A stretch of DNA of 64,000 nucleotides. Origin: Pseudomonas sp. Leaf58 (GTDB lineage Bacteria; Pseudomonadota; Gammaproteobacteria; Pseudomonadales; Pseudomonadaceae). Under the pieces are notes generated by a model. That model was given only the letters and a program-made list of their open reading frames with translations. It did no database searches and was not told where the DNA came from. A program made the position numbers and the translations under genes. The stretch lies in assembly GCF_003627215.1 (NCBI RefSeq), contig NZ_CP032677.1, positions 687,501 to 751,500 on the forward strand, read 5' to 3'. Shown in pieces: positions 1 through 12,973 of the stretch (position 1 is the stretch's first letter; each line of letters starts with the position of its first letter).

Positions 1-2373
<2,373 letters not shown>

Positions 2374-2512
2374 TATAACACCCAAGCAATTTGCGCACGA
2401 AGCCAAATTGTGGTGGTGAAGATGATACGAACCGAAAGTTCGCAACGAACCACAAATATCACATATCCGAATTCGCTGGGCTGTCCATCTGGACATTCTG
2501 GCTACAGAATTT

Positions 2513-2629
2513 CTTGACGACCATAGAGCATTGGAACCACCTGATCCCATCCCGAACTCAGTAGTGAAACGATGCATCGCCGATGGTAGTGTGGGGTTTC
2601 CCCATGTGAGAGTAGGTCATCGTCAAGAT
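2513..2629 (+). rRNA. 5S ribosomal RNA
   Basis: 5S rRNA of the large subunit, about 140 nt after the 23S end as the last gene of the rRNA operon. The conserved core CCTGATCCCATCCCGAACTC and the pseudomonad 3' half (GATGCATCGCCGATGGTAGTG, then GTGAGAGTAGGTCATCGTCAAG) are present. The terminal TTGACGA and TCGTCAAG strands pair. Ends are placed from that helix and may be off by 1-2 nt. No tRNA is seen between 23S and 5S. Confidence 0.96.
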
Positions 2630-2637
2630 TCATTTCG

Positions 2638-2676
2638 CAAAACCCCTATCTGCGCATGCAGGTAGGGGTTTTGTCT
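2638..2676 (+). terminator. Intrinsic terminator of the rRNA operon
   Basis: AAAACCCCTA and TAGGGGTTTT pair around a short spacer containing TGCGCATGCA and run into TTTTGTCTTT. It lies directly after 5S, so it most likely ends the rRNA operon. Confidence 0.9.
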
Positions 2677-2803
2677 TTGTGGCGCAAAAATCCCCAGGCT
2701 TACGCCGCTCCCACAGGGATTGCGCAAGCCTGCTGTTGCATCGCCTCCCACAATTCGAGCCAGAACACTAGAATAGACCCACGCACCTATTCAGAAGCGC
2801 TAT

Positions 2804-3463
2804 ATGCCCAATCCTGTCGAACCTGAAACCCTGGCCCAGTTGCCGCTGGATGAGCTTGTCGCTTGCCACGAATGCGACCTGCTGCTGCGCAAGCCGGTGC
2901 TTGAGCATGATGAAAAGGCCCAATGCCCGCGCTGCGGCTACGAGCTCTATGCCCACCGGCATAATGTGGTCAACCGCAGTCTGGCGTTGGTACTGACTGC
3001 CCTATTGCTGTTCGTGCCAGCCAATTTCCTGCCGATCATGCAGCTGCATCTGCTTGGCCAGACCTCGGACGATACCGTCTGGAGCGGCGTGGTGGGCCTG
3101 TACAACTCGCAAATGCGTGGCGTGGCGGTGGTGGTATTCCTCTGCAGCATGGCCATACCCCTGGCAAAACTGTTGTGCCAGCTGGCTGTGCTGTTGAGCA
3201 TTCGCCTGAACGTAGGCCGTAATTTCGGCCTGTTGTTCTATCGCATCTATCACCACTTGCGTGACTGGGGCATGCTCGAGGTCTATTTCATGGGGGTGTT
3301 GGTGGCCATCGTCAAACTGGTAGACCTCGCCGAACTCACTGTGGGTTTGGGGTTGTTCTGCTTCATCAGCCTTTTATTGATCCAGGTGTGGCTCGAAGTT
3401 GTGATGTCACCGCACCAGATCTGGAGTGCGCTATCGGGGGAGGACCTGCATGCGGGCGATTGA
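2804..3463 (+). CDS. PqiA/LetA-domain inner-membrane protein, first of two
   Basis: A 219-residue integral membrane protein with one paraquat-inducible protein A domain. It starts with a zinc-ribbon-like module (CHEC near residues 21-24 and CPRC near 41-44), followed by about four membrane spans. PqiA/LetA proteins work with MCE-domain tunnels (PqiB/LetB) that span the periplasm and move lipids between the two membranes. Enterobacterial PqiA and LetA carry two such domains in one chain of about 420 residues; here the halves are separate genes. The next gene overlaps its end by 14 bp, which implies translational coupling. AGAAG lies upstream of the ATG. Family assignment is firm; PqiA-like versus LetA-like is inference. 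Confidence 0.92.
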   Translation: MPNPVEPETLAQLPLDELVACHECDLLLRKPVLEHDEKAQCPRCGYELYAHRHNVVNRSLALVLTALLLFVPANFLPIMQLHLLGQTSDDTVWSGVVGLYNSQMRGVAVVVFLCSMAIPLAKLLCQLAVLLSIRLNVGRNFGLLFYRIYHHLRDWGMLEVYFMGVLVAIVKLVDLAELTVGLGLFCFISLLLIQVWLEVVMSPHQIWSALSGEDLHAGD

Positions 3464-4073
3464 TGCAGGCATTCTGGTCTGCAATGAATGTCATGAGCTG
3501 AACAGGCAAGAGCCGGGCAGTGCTTCACAGACCTGCACACGCTGCGGCGCCATTGTGCATGCTCGCCGCCCGAACAGTATCGTGCGCACTTGGGCGCTGC
3601 TGATTGCGGCGTCGATCCTCTACATCCCGGCCAACCTGCTGCCGATCATGACCGTGAGCACCCTCGGCCAAGGCAGCCCCGACACGATCATGTCCGGGGT
3701 CATCACCTTGCTCAAGCATGGCATGGTGCCCATTGCTGCCGTGGTGTTCATTGCCAGTATTCTGGTGCCGACGTTCAAGCTGGTGGGTATTGGCCTGCTG
3801 TTGTACTCCGTTCAGCGTCGGCAGCCGCTTTCGGCGCGGCAACGGATCTTGATGTACCGCTTCATCGAATTCATTGGGCGCTGGTCCATGCTCGATATCT
3901 TTGTCATTGCCATCCTGGTGGCGGTGGTGAATTTCGGCCGCATAGCCAGTGTCGAAGCCAACTTGGGCGCTGTCGCCTTCGCAACTGTGGTGATCCTGAC
4001 AATGCTTGCCGCTTTAACTTTTGATCCCCGACTGATTTGGGATAACACGGAGTCGGATGACGACCATGAGTGA
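3450..4073 (+). CDS. PqiA/LetA-domain inner-membrane protein, second of two
   Basis: A 207-residue partner of the preceding gene, again one zinc-ribbon (CNEC and CTRC pairs) plus four predicted membrane spans. The ATG at 3450 is chosen because GGGGGAGGA sits 6-14 nt upstream; a longer open frame exists 24 nt further up without a better signal. The gene starts inside the first PqiA gene and its end overlaps the MCE gene, so all three are likely co-translated. Together the two half-proteins probably form the equivalent of one two-domain LetA/PqiA subunit that gates the MCE tunnel. The pairing is inference from domain content and gene order. Confidence 0.92.
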   Translation: MRAIDAGILVCNECHELNRQEPGSASQTCTRCGAIVHARRPNSIVRTWALLIAASILYIPANLLPIMTVSTLGQGSPDTIMSGVITLLKHGMVPIAAVVFIASILVPTFKLVGIGLLLYSVQRRQPLSARQRILMYRFIEFIGRWSMLDIFVIAILVAVVNFGRIASVEANLGAVAFATVVILTMLAALTFDPRLIWDNTESDDDHE

Positions 4074-6366
4074 CCTGCCAACGGCTAAAACCCGACCAGC
4101 CTCAAACTGGTCGGCTATCTGGATCCTGCCACTGATCGCTTTAATGATCGGTGGCTGGCTTGCATGGCAGGCTTACCGGGATGCTGGTGTGGAAATTGAA
4201 GTCCGCTTCGAGTCGGGCGAGGGTATCGTCGCCAACAAGACCGAGGTGATTTACAAGGGCATGCCGGTTGGTAAGGTCAAAAGCCTGGTGCTCGATGCCA
4301 AGGGCGACAACCAGGGGGTAATCGCTACCATCGAGATGAACAAGGCTGCCGAGCCCCACCTGACCAAAGGCACGCGCTTCTGGCTGGTCAAGCCAAGCGT
4401 CAGCCTGGCGGGTATTTCTGGCCTGGAGACGCTGGTATCGGGCAACTACATCGCCGTAAGCCCGGGGGAGGGGGAGCGTACCAAGCGCTTTACCGCCTTG
4501 AAGGTGGCTCCGCCGCTGTCGGACACGGAGCCGGGCCTGCACCTGACCCTCAAGGCCGACCGCCTGGGTTCGCTTAACCGTGACAGCCCGGTGTTCTACA
4601 AGCAGATCCAGGTTGGCCGGGTGAAAAGTTATCGCCTGTCCGATGACCAGAGTACTGTCGAGATCAAAGTCTTCATCGAGCCGGCCTATGCCAGCCTGGT
4701 GCGCAAGCACACGCGTTTCTGGAACGCCAGTGGTGTCAGTATCGATGCATCGCTCTCGGGCGTGAAAGTGCGCAGCGAATCGCTGTCGAGCATTGTCGCC
4801 GGGGGTATCGCCTTTGCCACGCCGGAATACCGCAAGGACAGCCCGCCCACCGACTCGAGCCTGCCGTTCCGCCTATATGAAGACTTCGATGCGGCTCAGG
4901 CCGGTATTCGGGTCAAGGTGAAGTTGAGCGACTATGAAGGCCTGCAGGCGGGCCGCACGCCGGTCATGTACAAGGGCATCCAGGTGGGCTCGCTGAAAGC
5001 CCTGAAGATGGAAGACAGCCTGGCCAGTGCATCGGCTGAGCTCACGCTCGACCCGTTAACCGAGGACTATCTGGTCGAGGGCACGCAGTTCTGGGTGGTG
5101 AAGCCGTCGATTTCCCTGGCGGGTATCACCGGCCTGGAAGCGTTGGTCAAAGGTAACTACATCGCCATTCGCCCCGGTGAAAAAGGGCAGCGGCCCGAGC
5201 GCGAGTTTGAGGCCCGCGCCAAGGCGCCGCCGCTGGACCTCAAGGCGCCGGGCCTGCACATGGTGTTGTTCGCCGATACCCTGGGGTCGTTGGAAATCGG
5301 CAGTCCGGTGATGTACCGCCAAGTGAAGGTTGGTAGCGTGCAAAGCTACCAGTTCGCCCGCAACAGCAACCGTATCCTGATCGGTGTGCATATCGAGAAG
5401 GAATACGAAAAGCTGGTCAACGGTTCGTCGCGCTTCTGGAACGTCAGTGGCATTACCCTGACCGGCGGCCTGTCGGGCATCAAGATCAAGAGTGAGTCGC
5501 TGCAGACCCTGATGGCTGGCGGTATCGCGTTCGACACGCCACGGCCCGATGTAGCGCTCAAGCGCCACATTCCGCGCTTCCGCCTGCATGACAGCCAGGA
5601 GGCGGTCAACCGCTCAGGTACGTTGATCACTATTCGCGTGGACCGTGCCGATGGCCTGAAACCAGGCACGGCGATTCGCTTCCGCGGCCTGGATGTGGGC
5701 AGTATCGAGAGCGTCGACCTTACCAATGACTTGCAGGCGGTGCTGCTGCGGGCGCGCATTACCGAAGCGGCAGACCGTATCGCCCGCGTCGGTACGCAGT
5801 TCTGGGTGGTCAAGCCAGCCTTTGGCCTGGTGCGTACCCAGAACCTCGATACCTTGGTGGGTGGGCAGTACCTGGAAGTGCAACCGGCTGCCAAAGATCG
5901 CGGGCCGCAGCGTGATTTCATTGCCTTGGCCGACGCCCCGCAGGTGGCCGGGCCAGAAGTCGGCTTGCCGTTGACGCTAAGCGCCCCGCGCCGCGGCTCG
6001 ATCAAGCCTGGTGTGCCGGTGACCTATCGCGAGGTTGCGGTGGGCAAGGTGACAGGCTTCGAGCTGGGCCAGAGCGCTGACCGTGTGCTGATCCATATCC
6101 TGATCGAGCCGCGCTATGCCGCGCTGGTGCGCAGTGGCAGCCGCTTCTGGAACAGTAGCGGCTTCGGTTTCGAGTGGGGGCTGCTCAAGGGGGCTACGGT
6201 GCGTACCGAGTCGGTGGAGACCATGATCGACGGCGGTATCGCCTTCGCTACGCCGGATGGCGAGCAAATGGGTAACCCGGCGCGGCCGCAGCAGACCTTT
6301 GCCTTGTTCGAAAAGGCCGAGGATGAGTGGCTGCAGTGGGCGCCGAAGATTCAGATTGCCAAGTGA
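4057..6366 (+). CDS. Six-MCE-domain lipid-transport protein (PqiB/LetB family)
   Basis: A 769-residue protein with one N-terminal membrane anchor (about residues 19-42) and six MCE repeats. Each repeat is recognisable by a YKGxxVGxVKS-like strand: near residues 65, 189, 310, 432, 548 and 664. MCE proteins form stacked hexameric rings that make a hydrophobic tunnel across the periplasm. E. coli PqiB has three MCE domains and LetB seven, so six repeats with no pqiC lipoprotein gene downstream resembles LetB more than PqiB. The start at 4057 has GGAG only 4 nt upstream; an ATG at 4066 is an alternative. The gene is followed at 6459 by a terminator shared with rpsT. Confidence 0.92.
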   Translation: MTTMSDLPTAKTRPASNWSAIWILPLIALMIGGWLAWQAYRDAGVEIEVRFESGEGIVANKTEVIYKGMPVGKVKSLVLDAKGDNQGVIATIEMNKAAEPHLTKGTRFWLVKPSVSLAGISGLETLVSGNYIAVSPGEGERTKRFTALKVAPPLSDTEPGLHLTLKADRLGSLNRDSPVFYKQIQVGRVKSYRLSDDQSTVEIKVFIEPAYASLVRKHTRFWNASGVSIDASLSGVKVRSESLSSIVAGGIAFATPEYRKDSPPTDSSLPFRLYEDFDAAQAGIRVKVKLSDYEGLQAGRTPVMYKGIQVGSLKALKMEDSLASASAELTLDPLTEDYLVEGTQFWVVKPSISLAGITGLEALVKGNYIAIRPGEKGQRPEREFEARAKAPPLDLKAPGLHMVLFADTLGSLEIGSPVMYRQVKVGSVQSYQFARNSNRILIGVHIEKEYEKLVNGSSRFWNVSGITLTGGLSGIKIKSESLQTLMAGGIAFDTPRPDVALKRHIPRFRLHDSQEAVNRSGTLITIRVDRADGLKPGTAIRFRGLDVGSIESVDLTNDLQAVLLRARITEAADRIARVGTQFWVVKPAFGLVRTQNLDTLVGGQYLEVQPAAKDRGPQRDFIALADAPQVAGPEVGLPLTLSAPRRGSIKPGVPVTYREVAVGKVTGFELGQSADRVLIHILIEPRYAALVRSGSRFWNSSGFGFEWGLLKGATVRTESVETMIDGGIAFATPDGEQMGNPARPQQTFALFEKAEDEWLQWAPKIQIAK

Positions 6367-6458
6367 TGTAAAAGCAGGGCTGCCAAGCGCGGCCCTGCTC
6401 TTTATAGGAACGGCCCTTTCTACAAAGGGCGTGCTCGCAAACATAAATCGCAGGCAAC

Positions 6459-6485
6459 AAAAAACCGACCCTAGGGTCGGTTTTT
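6459..6485. terminator. Bidirectional terminator between the MCE gene and rpsT
   Basis: AAAAAACCGACCCTAGGGTC pairs with itself (ACCGACC/GGTCGGT) and is flanked by A and T runs on both sides. It can end the rightward MCE operon and the leftward rpsT. Confidence 0.88.
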
Positions 6486-6500
6486 CGAATGGCGCATCGC

Positions 6501-6779
6501 TTAGGCAGCTGCAGCTTCTTTCAGTGCCTTGATGTGGCCATTCAGACGGCCTTTGTGACGAGCAGCCTTGTTCTTGTGGATGATGCCCTTGTCGGCCATA
6601 CGGTCGATTACAGGCACAGCCAGAACGTAAGCAGCTTGTGCTTTTTCGGCGTCTTTTGCGTCAATGGCTTTAACTACATTCTTGATGTAGGTGCGGACCA
6701 TGGAACGCAGGCTGGCGTTGTGGCTGCGACGCTTCTCAGCCTGTTTTGCACGTTTCTTGGCGGAAGGTGTGTTGGCCAC
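6501..6779 (-). CDS. rpsT: 30S ribosomal protein S20
   Basis: A 92-residue basic protein beginning [18 protein letters not shown], the S20 signature, with a helical body and an alanine-rich end. S20 binds 16S rRNA early in assembly of the small subunit. The start codon is GTG with AGGAG 7 nt upstream. S20 genes of enterobacteria also use a non-ATG start, which there is tied to autoregulation, so a similar control is possible here (inference). Transcribed alone, opposite to both neighbours, and ended by the shared terminator. Confidence 0.97.
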   Translation of the reverse strand: MANTPSAKKRAKQAEKRRSHNASLRSMVRTYIKNVVKAIDAKDAEKAQAAYVLAVPVIDRMADKGIIHKNKAARHKGRLNGHIKALKEAAAA

Positions 6780-7029
6780 CGTCGAGCTCCTCGAAAGACT
6801 TTAGGTAAATAGCAAACAAAATAGGCCGCGAATCATGCCGATCAGTCGAGCGGATGTCAAGGCCACCTGCAAGGTTCCGCCGAGCGGTGCGCCAACAAGA
6901 GGGAAATATTCCTTTCTGCTGCGCGACCTGTAAACTCGGGAATTTTTGGCTCCCCTGCGAAGGCGCGGGAGTATCGCACATTCGGACGCTGTCTGGCAGC
7001 GTCCTCTGCCCTTGGCGTGAAACTTTTCG

Positions 7030-8568
7030 ATGAACCTGCTCAAATCCCTGGCTGCGGTAAGCTCGATCACCATGATTTCGCGGGTGCTGGGCTTCGTTCG
7101 CGACACTATCCTGGCGCGCATTTTTGGTGCTGGCGTCGCCACCGATGCCTTCTTCATCGCCTTCAAACTGCCCAACCTGTTGCGGCGCATCTTCGCCGAA
7201 GGTGCGTTCTCCCAGGCGTTCGTGCCGATATTGGCTGAATACAAGACCCAGCAAGGCGAAGAGGCGACCCGTACATTCGTCGCTTATGTCAGCGGCCTGT
7301 TGACCCTGGTCCTGGCCCTGGTGACCGCTATTGGCATATTGGCGGCGCCGTGGGTGGTGTGGGCGACAGCCCCGGGGTTTGTCGACAACGCCGAAAAATA
7401 CGCGCTGACCACCGACCTGTTGCGCGTGACGTTTCCCTATATATTGCTGATCTCGCTGTCGTCGCTGGCAGGGGCGATCCTCAATACCTGGAACCGGTTC
7501 TCGGTGCCGGCCTTTACGCCGACTTTGCTGAACGTGGCAATGATTGCCTTCGCCGTGCTGCTCACGCCGTACTTCGATCCGCCGATCATGGCCCTGGCCT
7601 GGGGCGTACTGGCCGGTGGCCTGGCGCAGTTGCTGTACCAGCTGCCAGCGCTGAAGAAGATCGGCATGCTCGTGCTGCCGCGCCTGAACCTGCGTGACGC
7701 CGGCGTGTGGCGGGTGCTCAAGCAGATGCTGCCGGCGATCCTTGGGGTGTCGGTGAGCCAGATCTCGCTGATCATCAACACCATCTTCGCCTCGTTCCTG
7801 GTGGCCGGCTCGGTGTCGTGGATGTACTACGCCGACCGCCTCATGGAGCTGCCTTCGGGCGTGCTGGGCGTGGCCCTTGGCACCATCCTGCTGCCAACCC
7901 TGGCCAAGACCTATGCCAACAAGGATCGCGAAGAATACTCGCGGATCCTCGACTGGGGGCTGCGCCTGTGTTTCCTGCTGGTGTTGCCCTGCACCCTGGC
8001 CCTGGCCATTCTTGCCGAGCCCCTGACCGTTGCGCTGTTCCAATATGGCAAGTTCAGTGCGTTCGATGCGGCCATGACCCAGCGCGCGCTGATAGCCTAT
8101 TCCGTTGGCTTGCTGGCGATCATTCTGGTCAAGGTACTGGCACCGGGCTTCTATGCGCAGCAGAATATCCGCACGCCGGTGAAGATCGCGGTGTTTACCC
8201 TGGTCTGCACCCAGTTGTTCAACCTGGCTTTGGTCGGCCCGCTTGCGCATGCCGGCCTGGCATTGGCGATCAGCCTCGGCGCCTGCCTGAATGCCGGCTT
8301 GCTGTTCTGGAAGCTGCGTACTCAGCAGTTGTTCGAGCCGCAGCCGGGCTGGGCAATGTTCCTGCTGAAGCTGATTTTGGCAGTGGCGCTGATGTCCGCA
8401 GTACTGTTGGCGGGCATGCACTATATGCCGGCCTGGGAGCAGGGCATCATGCTTGAGCGTTTCATGCGCCTTGGCGCGCTGATCCTGGCGGGCGTCGTGA
8501 CCTATTTTGGCTGCCTGTACCTGTGCGGCTTCCGGCCGCGACATTTTGCCCGCAAGGCCCTGCACTGA
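7030..8568 (+). CDS. murJ: Lipid II flippase MurJ
   Basis: A 512-residue protein of the MurJ/MviN group in the MOP superfamily. It flips lipid-linked peptidoglycan precursor across the inner membrane. The start ([20 protein letters not shown]) and the following [15 protein letters not shown] and [16 protein letters not shown] blocks are diagnostic, and the chain has about 14 membrane spans at the usual family length. The ribosome site upstream of the ATG is weak. It sits between rpsT (divergent) and ribF, the common gammaproteobacterial order. A long open frame on the opposite strand is a codon-bias shadow. Confidence 0.96.
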   Translation: MNLLKSLAAVSSITMISRVLGFVRDTILARIFGAGVATDAFFIAFKLPNLLRRIFAEGAFSQAFVPILAEYKTQQGEEATRTFVAYVSGLLTLVLALVTAIGILAAPWVVWATAPGFVDNAEKYALTTDLLRVTFPYILLISLSSLAGAILNTWNRFSVPAFTPTLLNVAMIAFAVLLTPYFDPPIMALAWGVLAGGLAQLLYQLPALKKIGMLVLPRLNLRDAGVWRVLKQMLPAILGVSVSQISLIINTIFASFLVAGSVSWMYYADRLMELPSGVLGVALGTILLPTLAKTYANKDREEYSRILDWGLRLCFLLVLPCTLALAILAEPLTVALFQYGKFSAFDAAMTQRALIAYSVGLLAIILVKVLAPGFYAQQNIRTPVKIAVFTLVCTQLFNLALVGPLAHAGLALAISLGACLNAGLLFWKLRTQQLFEPQPGWAMFLLKLILAVALMSAVLLAGMHYMPAWEQGIMLERFMRLGALILAGVVTYFGCLYLCGFRPRHFARKALH

Positions 8569-8628
8569 GGCATCGGGCGGGTCAGGCGTCGGTTTTTCGC
8601 ATTCCACGCCGCCCTTGGGCGCTGCTGC

Positions 8629-8658
8629 CTGTCACCAGCGCCCGGGTGTGGTTATAAT
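8629..8658 (+). promoter_or_regulatory. Probable promoter of the ribF-ileS operon
   Basis: A perfect TATAAT lies at 8653-8658, with a poor -35 candidate CTGTCA at 8629-8634 (18-nt spacer). It is 29 nt upstream of the preferred ribF start and argues against the further-upstream in-frame ATG at 8669, which would leave almost no leader. Confidence 0.55.
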
Positions 8659-8686
8659 CGGCCACTTTATGAGCAAGAAGCGCGTT

Positions 8687-9637
8687 ATGCAGCTGGTTCG
8701 AGGTCTTCACAACCTGCGCCCCGAGCACCGGGGCTGTGTCGCCACCATTGGCAACTTCGACGGGGTTCACCGCGGCCACCAGGCGATCCTGGCGCGCCTG
8801 CGCGAGCGCGGCCAGGCTTTGGGCCTGCCGACCTGCGTGGTGATCTTCGAACCACAACCACGCGAGTACTTCGCCCCTGATACCGCGCCGGCCCGCCTGG
8901 CCCGCCTGCGCGACAAGATCGAGTTGCTGGCTGGCGAAGGCATCGACCGGGTGCTGTGCCTGGCCTTCAATCAGCGCTTGAGCAAGCTCAGCGCCGATGA
9001 GTTCGTCAAGGCCATCCTGGTTGACGGCCTGGGCGTGCGCCACCTCGAAGTGGGTGATGACTTCCGCTTTGGCTGCGACCGTGCCGGCGACTTCGCCTTT
9101 TTGGTGGGCGCGGGCAAGCACTACGGTTTTACCGTCGAGGCTGCCAATACGGTGATTCAGGACGGCCTGCGGGTCAGCAGCACCGAAGTGCGCAAGGCCT
9201 TGGCCGAAGGCAACTTCGTGCTGGCTGAGCACCTGTTGGGCCGCCCGTACCGCATCACTGGCCGTGTGCTGCATGGCCAGAAGCTGGCGCGCCAGCTCGG
9301 CACACCTACCGCCAACATCCAGCTCAAGCGCCGCCGCGTGCCGCTGTCCGGGGTTTACCTGGCCAGCATCGAGATCGACGGCAAGGCCTGGCCGGGTGTC
9401 GGCAATATTGGCGTGCGCCCCACCGTTGCCGGTGACGGGCGCCCGCACCTAGAGATTCATCTGCTGGATTATGCTGGCGACCTTTACGGCCGGCGCCTGA
9501 CGGTGGAGTTCCACCACAAGCTGCGTGAAGAGCAGCGATTCGCCTCCCTGGAGGCGCTGAAGTCGGCGATCGATGCGGATATCGCCGCCGCACGTGCACA
9601 TTGGCACGCTCAACCGTTAACGAAGAGCCTGAAATGA
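8687..9637 (+). CDS. ribF: Bifunctional riboflavin kinase / FAD synthetase
   Basis: A 316-residue enzyme that phosphorylates riboflavin to FMN and adenylates FMN to FAD. The N-terminal nucleotidyltransferase half shows [10 protein letters not shown]. The C-terminal kinase half shows GTPTANI and [10 protein letters not shown]. Length matches the family. Start chosen at [10 protein letters not shown], with a GAGCAAGAAG stretch upstream and a TATAAT promoter 29 nt before it; an ATG at 8669 is also in frame. Its TGA overlaps the ileS ATG (ATGA), so the two are translationally coupled. Confidence 0.95.
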   Translation: MQLVRGLHNLRPEHRGCVATIGNFDGVHRGHQAILARLRERGQALGLPTCVVIFEPQPREYFAPDTAPARLARLRDKIELLAGEGIDRVLCLAFNQRLSKLSADEFVKAILVDGLGVRHLEVGDDFRFGCDRAGDFAFLVGAGKHYGFTVEAANTVIQDGLRVSSTEVRKALAEGNFVLAEHLLGRPYRITGRVLHGQKLARQLGTPTANIQLKRRRVPLSGVYLASIEIDGKAWPGVGNIGVRPTVAGDGRPHLEIHLLDYAGDLYGRRLTVEFHHKLREEQRFASLEALKSAIDADIAAARAHWHAQPLTKSLK

Positions 9638-12465
9638 CCGACTACAAAGCCACGCTTAACCTTCCGGACACCGCCTTCCCCATGAAGGCCGGCCTGCCTC
9701 AGCGCGAACCGCAGATCCTGCAGCGCTGGGACAGCATTGGCCTGTACCAGAAGCTGCGCGAAATTGGCAAGGATCGTCCCAAGTTCGTCCTGCACGACGG
9801 CCCGCCTTATGCCAACGGCAAGATTCACATCGGTCATGCGCTGAACAAGATCCTCAAGGACATGATCGTCCGTTCCAAGACCCTGGCCGGCTTCGATGCG
9901 CCGTACGTGCCGGGCTGGGACTGCCATGGCCTGCCGATCGAGCACAAGGTCGAGGTTACCCACGGTAAGCACCTGACCGCCGACCGCACCCGCGAGCTGT
10001 GCCGCGAGTACGCCGCCGAGCAGATCGAAGGGCAAAAGACCGAGTTCATTCGCCTGGGCGTGCTGGGTGACTGGGACAACCCGTACAAGACCATGAACTT
10101 CGCCAACGAGGCCGGTGAAATCCGCGCCCTGGCCGAAATGGTCAAGCAAGGCTTCGTGTTCAAGGGCCTGAAGCCGGTGAACTGGTGCTTCGATTGCGGT
10201 TCGGCGCTGGCTGAAGCGGAAGTCGAATACGCCGACAAGAAATCCCAGACCATCGACGTGGCCTTCCCGGTTGCCGATGAGGCCAAGCTGGCCGCTGCCT
10301 TCGGCCTGGCTGCGCTGGCCAAGCCAGCGGCCATCGTGATCTGGACCACCACTGCATGGACCATCCCAGCCAACCAGGCGCTGAACATCCACCCAGAGTT
10401 CAAGTACGCCCTGGTCGACACCGGCGAGCGCCTGCTGGTGCTGGCCGAAGAGCTGGTCGAATCGAGCCTCAAGCGCTACAACCTGGAAGGCACAGTTATC
10501 GCTACTGCCCAGGGTTCGGCGCTGGAACTGATCAACTTCCGCCACCCATTCTACGACCGCCTGTCGCCCGTCTACCTGGCTGACTACGTCGAGCTGGGCG
10601 CCGGTACCGGTGTGGTCCACTCCGCGCCTGCTTATGGTGAGGACGACTTCGTCACCTGCAAGCGCTACGGCATGGTCAATGACGACATTCTCACTCCGGT
10701 GCAGAGCAACGGCGTGTACGTCGAGTCGCTGCCGTTCTTCGGCGGCCAGTTCATCTGGAAGGCCAACCCGGCCATCGTCGAAAAACTGAGCGAAGTCGGT
10801 GCGCTGATGCACACCGAAACCATCAGCCACAGCTACATGCACTGCTGGCGCCACAAGACCCCGCTGATCTACCGCGCCACTGCGCAGTGGTTCGTCGGCA
10901 TGGACAAGCAGCCAAGCACCGGTCAGCCGCTGCGTGAGCGCGCGTTGAAAGCCATCGAAGACACCAAGTTCGTCCCGGCCTGGGGCCAGGCGCGCCTGCA
11001 CTCGATGATCGCCAACCGCCCGGACTGGTGCATTTCGCGTCAGCGTAACTGGGGCGTGCCGATCCCGTTCTTCCTGCACAAACAGAGCGGTGAGCTGCAC
11101 CCACGCACCGTCGAGCTGATGGAAGCCGTGGCCAAGCGCGTCGAACAGGAAGGTATCGAGGCCTGGTTCAAGCTGGACGCCGCCGAACTGCTGGGCGCTG
11201 AAGCCGACCAGTACGACAAGATCAGCGACACGCTGGATGTGTGGTTCGACTCGGGCACCACCCACTGGCATGTGCTGCGCGGCTCGCACGACATCGGCCA
11301 CGCCACTGGCCCGCGCGCCGACCTGTACCTGGAAGGTTCCGACCAGCACCGCGGCTGGTTCCACTCGTCCTTGCTGACCGGTTGCGCCATCGACGGCCAC
11401 GCGCCGTACCGCGAGCTGTTGACCCACGGTTTCACCGTGGACGAGAACGGCCGCAAGATGTCCAAATCGCTGGGCAATACCATCGAGCCGGAGAAGGTCA
11501 ACAACACCCTGGGTGCCGACATCCTGCGCCTGTGGGTTTCGGCCACCGACTACTCCGGTGAAATGGCCGTTTCCGAGCAGATCCTGCAGCGTAGTGCCGA
11601 CGCCTACCGGCGTATCCGCAATACCGCACGCTTCCTGCTGTCCAACCTGTCCGGCTTCGACCCGGCCCGCGACCTGCTGGCCCCGGAAGACATGCTGGCG
11701 CTGGACCGCTGGGCCGTGGACCGCACCCTGCTGCTGCAACGCGAACTGGAAGAGCACTACAGCGAGTACCGTTTCTGGAACGTCTATTCCAAAGTGCACA
11801 ACTTCTGCGTACAGGAACTGGGCGGCTTCTACCTTGACATCATCAAGGACCGCCAGTACACCACCGGCGCCAACAGTGTCGCCCGGCGCTCTTGCCAGAC
11901 CGCGCTGTACCACATCAGTGAAGCGCTGGTGCGCTGGATCGCGCCAATCCTGGCGTTCACCGCTGACGAAATCTGGCAGTACCTGCCAGGCGAGCGCAAC
12001 GAGTCGGTCATGCTTAACGGCTGGTACCAAGGCCTGAGCGAGCTGCCGCAAGGCACCGAGCTGGACCGCGCCTATTGGGACCGCGTGATGGCCGTCAAGG
12101 CATCGGTCAACAAGGAGCTGGAAAACCAACGTACCGCCAAGGTCATCGGCGGCAACCTGCAGGCCGAAGTTACCCTGTACGCTGACGAAGGCCTGAGCGC
12201 CGACCTGGGCAAGCTGGGTGACGAGCTGCGCTTCGTGCTGATTACCTCGGCAGCCAGCGTGGTGCCGTTCGTGCAGGCCCCGGCAGACGCCGTAGCCACC
12301 GAAGTCGAAGGCCTCAAGCTGAAAGTGGTCAAGTCCGGCCACGCCAAGTGCGGCCGTTGCTGGCACTTCCGCGCCGACGTCGGCAGCCACCCGGAGCACC
12401 CGGAAATCTGCAGCCGTTGCGTCGACAACCTGAGCGGCTCGGGAGAGGTGCGCCACTATGCCTAA
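9634..12465 (+). CDS. ileS: Isoleucyl-tRNA synthetase
   Basis: A 943-residue class I aminoacyl-tRNA synthetase that charges tRNA-Ile and edits valine. HIGH is at residues 65-68 and KMSKS at 608-612, with the CP1 editing insertion between them. The C-terminal zinc ribbon has CGRC and CSRC. Start at the ATG that overlaps the ribF stop; an upstream TTG would add 11 residues without support. The 3' end overlaps lspA by 8 bp. The 993-codon open frame on the opposite strand is a shadow caused by strong third-position GC. Confidence 0.97.
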   Translation: MTDYKATLNLPDTAFPMKAGLPQREPQILQRWDSIGLYQKLREIGKDRPKFVLHDGPPYANGKIHIGHALNKILKDMIVRSKTLAGFDAPYVPGWDCHGLPIEHKVEVTHGKHLTADRTRELCREYAAEQIEGQKTEFIRLGVLGDWDNPYKTMNFANEAGEIRALAEMVKQGFVFKGLKPVNWCFDCGSALAEAEVEYADKKSQTIDVAFPVADEAKLAAAFGLAALAKPAAIVIWTTTAWTIPANQALNIHPEFKYALVDTGERLLVLAEELVESSLKRYNLEGTVIATAQGSALELINFRHPFYDRLSPVYLADYVELGAGTGVVHSAPAYGEDDFVTCKRYGMVNDDILTPVQSNGVYVESLPFFGGQFIWKANPAIVEKLSEVGALMHTETISHSYMHCWRHKTPLIYRATAQWFVGMDKQPSTGQPLRERALKAIEDTKFVPAWGQARLHSMIANRPDWCISRQRNWGVPIPFFLHKQSGELHPRTVELMEAVAKRVEQEGIEAWFKLDAAELLGAEADQYDKISDTLDVWFDSGTTHWHVLRGSHDIGHATGPRADLYLEGSDQHRGWFHSSLLTGCAIDGHAPYRELLTHGFTVDENGRKMSKSLGNTIEPEKVNNTLGADILRLWVSATDYSGEMAVSEQILQRSADAYRRIRNTARFLLSNLSGFDPARDLLAPEDMLALDRWAVDRTLLLQRELEEHYSEYRFWNVYSKVHNFCVQELGGFYLDIIKDRQYTTGANSVARRSCQTALYHISEALVRWIAPILAFTADEIWQYLPGERNESVMLNGWYQGLSELPQGTELDRAYWDRVMAVKASVNKELENQRTAKVIGGNLQAEVTLYADEGLSADLGKLGDELRFVLITSAASVVPFVQAPADAVATEVEGLKLKVVKSGHAKCGRCWHFRADVGSHPEHPEICSRCVDNLSGSGEVRHYA

Positions 12466-12973
12466 CCCTGTAGCGGGGCGCTTCGGGCGCCTTGCATGGC
12501 TTTGGCTGAGCCTGGTGGTACTGGTCCTCGACCAGGCCACCAAGCTGTATTTCAACAATGCCTTGAGCATGTACCAGCAGATTGTCGTCATCCCTGACTA
12601 CTTCAGCTGGACCCTGGCCTACAACACCGGTGCCGCATTCAGCTTCCTCGCTGATGGCGCCGGCTGGCAACGTTGGCTGTTCGCCCTGATCGCCGTGGTG
12701 GTCAGTGCTGTGCTGGTGGTGTGGCTGAAGCGCCTGGGGCGCAATGAGACCTGGCTGGCGGTGGCATTGGCGCTGGTGTTGGGGGGCGCGATCGGCAACC
12801 TCTACGACCGCGTCGTGCTGGGCCATGTGGTCGACTTCATCCTGGTGCACTGGCAAAACCGTCATTACTTCCCGGCCTTCAACCTGGCCGACAGCGCTAT
12901 CACCGTTGGTGCGGTGATGCTGGCGCTGGATATGTTCAAGAGCAAGAAGTCTGAGGATCCGGTCCATGACTGA
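12458..12973 (+). CDS. lspA: Lipoprotein signal peptidase (signal peptidase II)
   Basis: A 171-residue membrane aspartic protease that removes signal peptides from diacylated prolipoproteins. The two catalytic aspartates are seen in GNLYDR (D117) and NLADS (D145), and there are four membrane spans. It overlaps ileS upstream and fkpB downstream, a conserved pseudomonad operon order. GGGAGAGG upstream of the ATG supports the start. Confidence 0.96.
   Translation: MPNPVAGRFGRLAWLWLSLVVLVLDQATKLYFNNALSMYQQIVVIPDYFSWTLAYNTGAAFSFLADGAGWQRWLFALIAVVVSAVLVVWLKRLGRNETWLAVALALVLGGAIGNLYDRVVLGHVVDFILVHWQNRHYFPAFNLADSAITVGAVMLALDMFKSKKSEDPVHD

Noticed and set aside
6736..8607. 623-codon open frame opposite murJ
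   Set aside because: Glutamine/histidine/arginine-rich shadow of murJ that also covers the rpsT promoter region.
9610..12591. 993-codon open frame opposite ileS
   Set aside because: Exactly antisense to a clear ileS; it stays open because of high third-position GC. No ribosome site or known domain.
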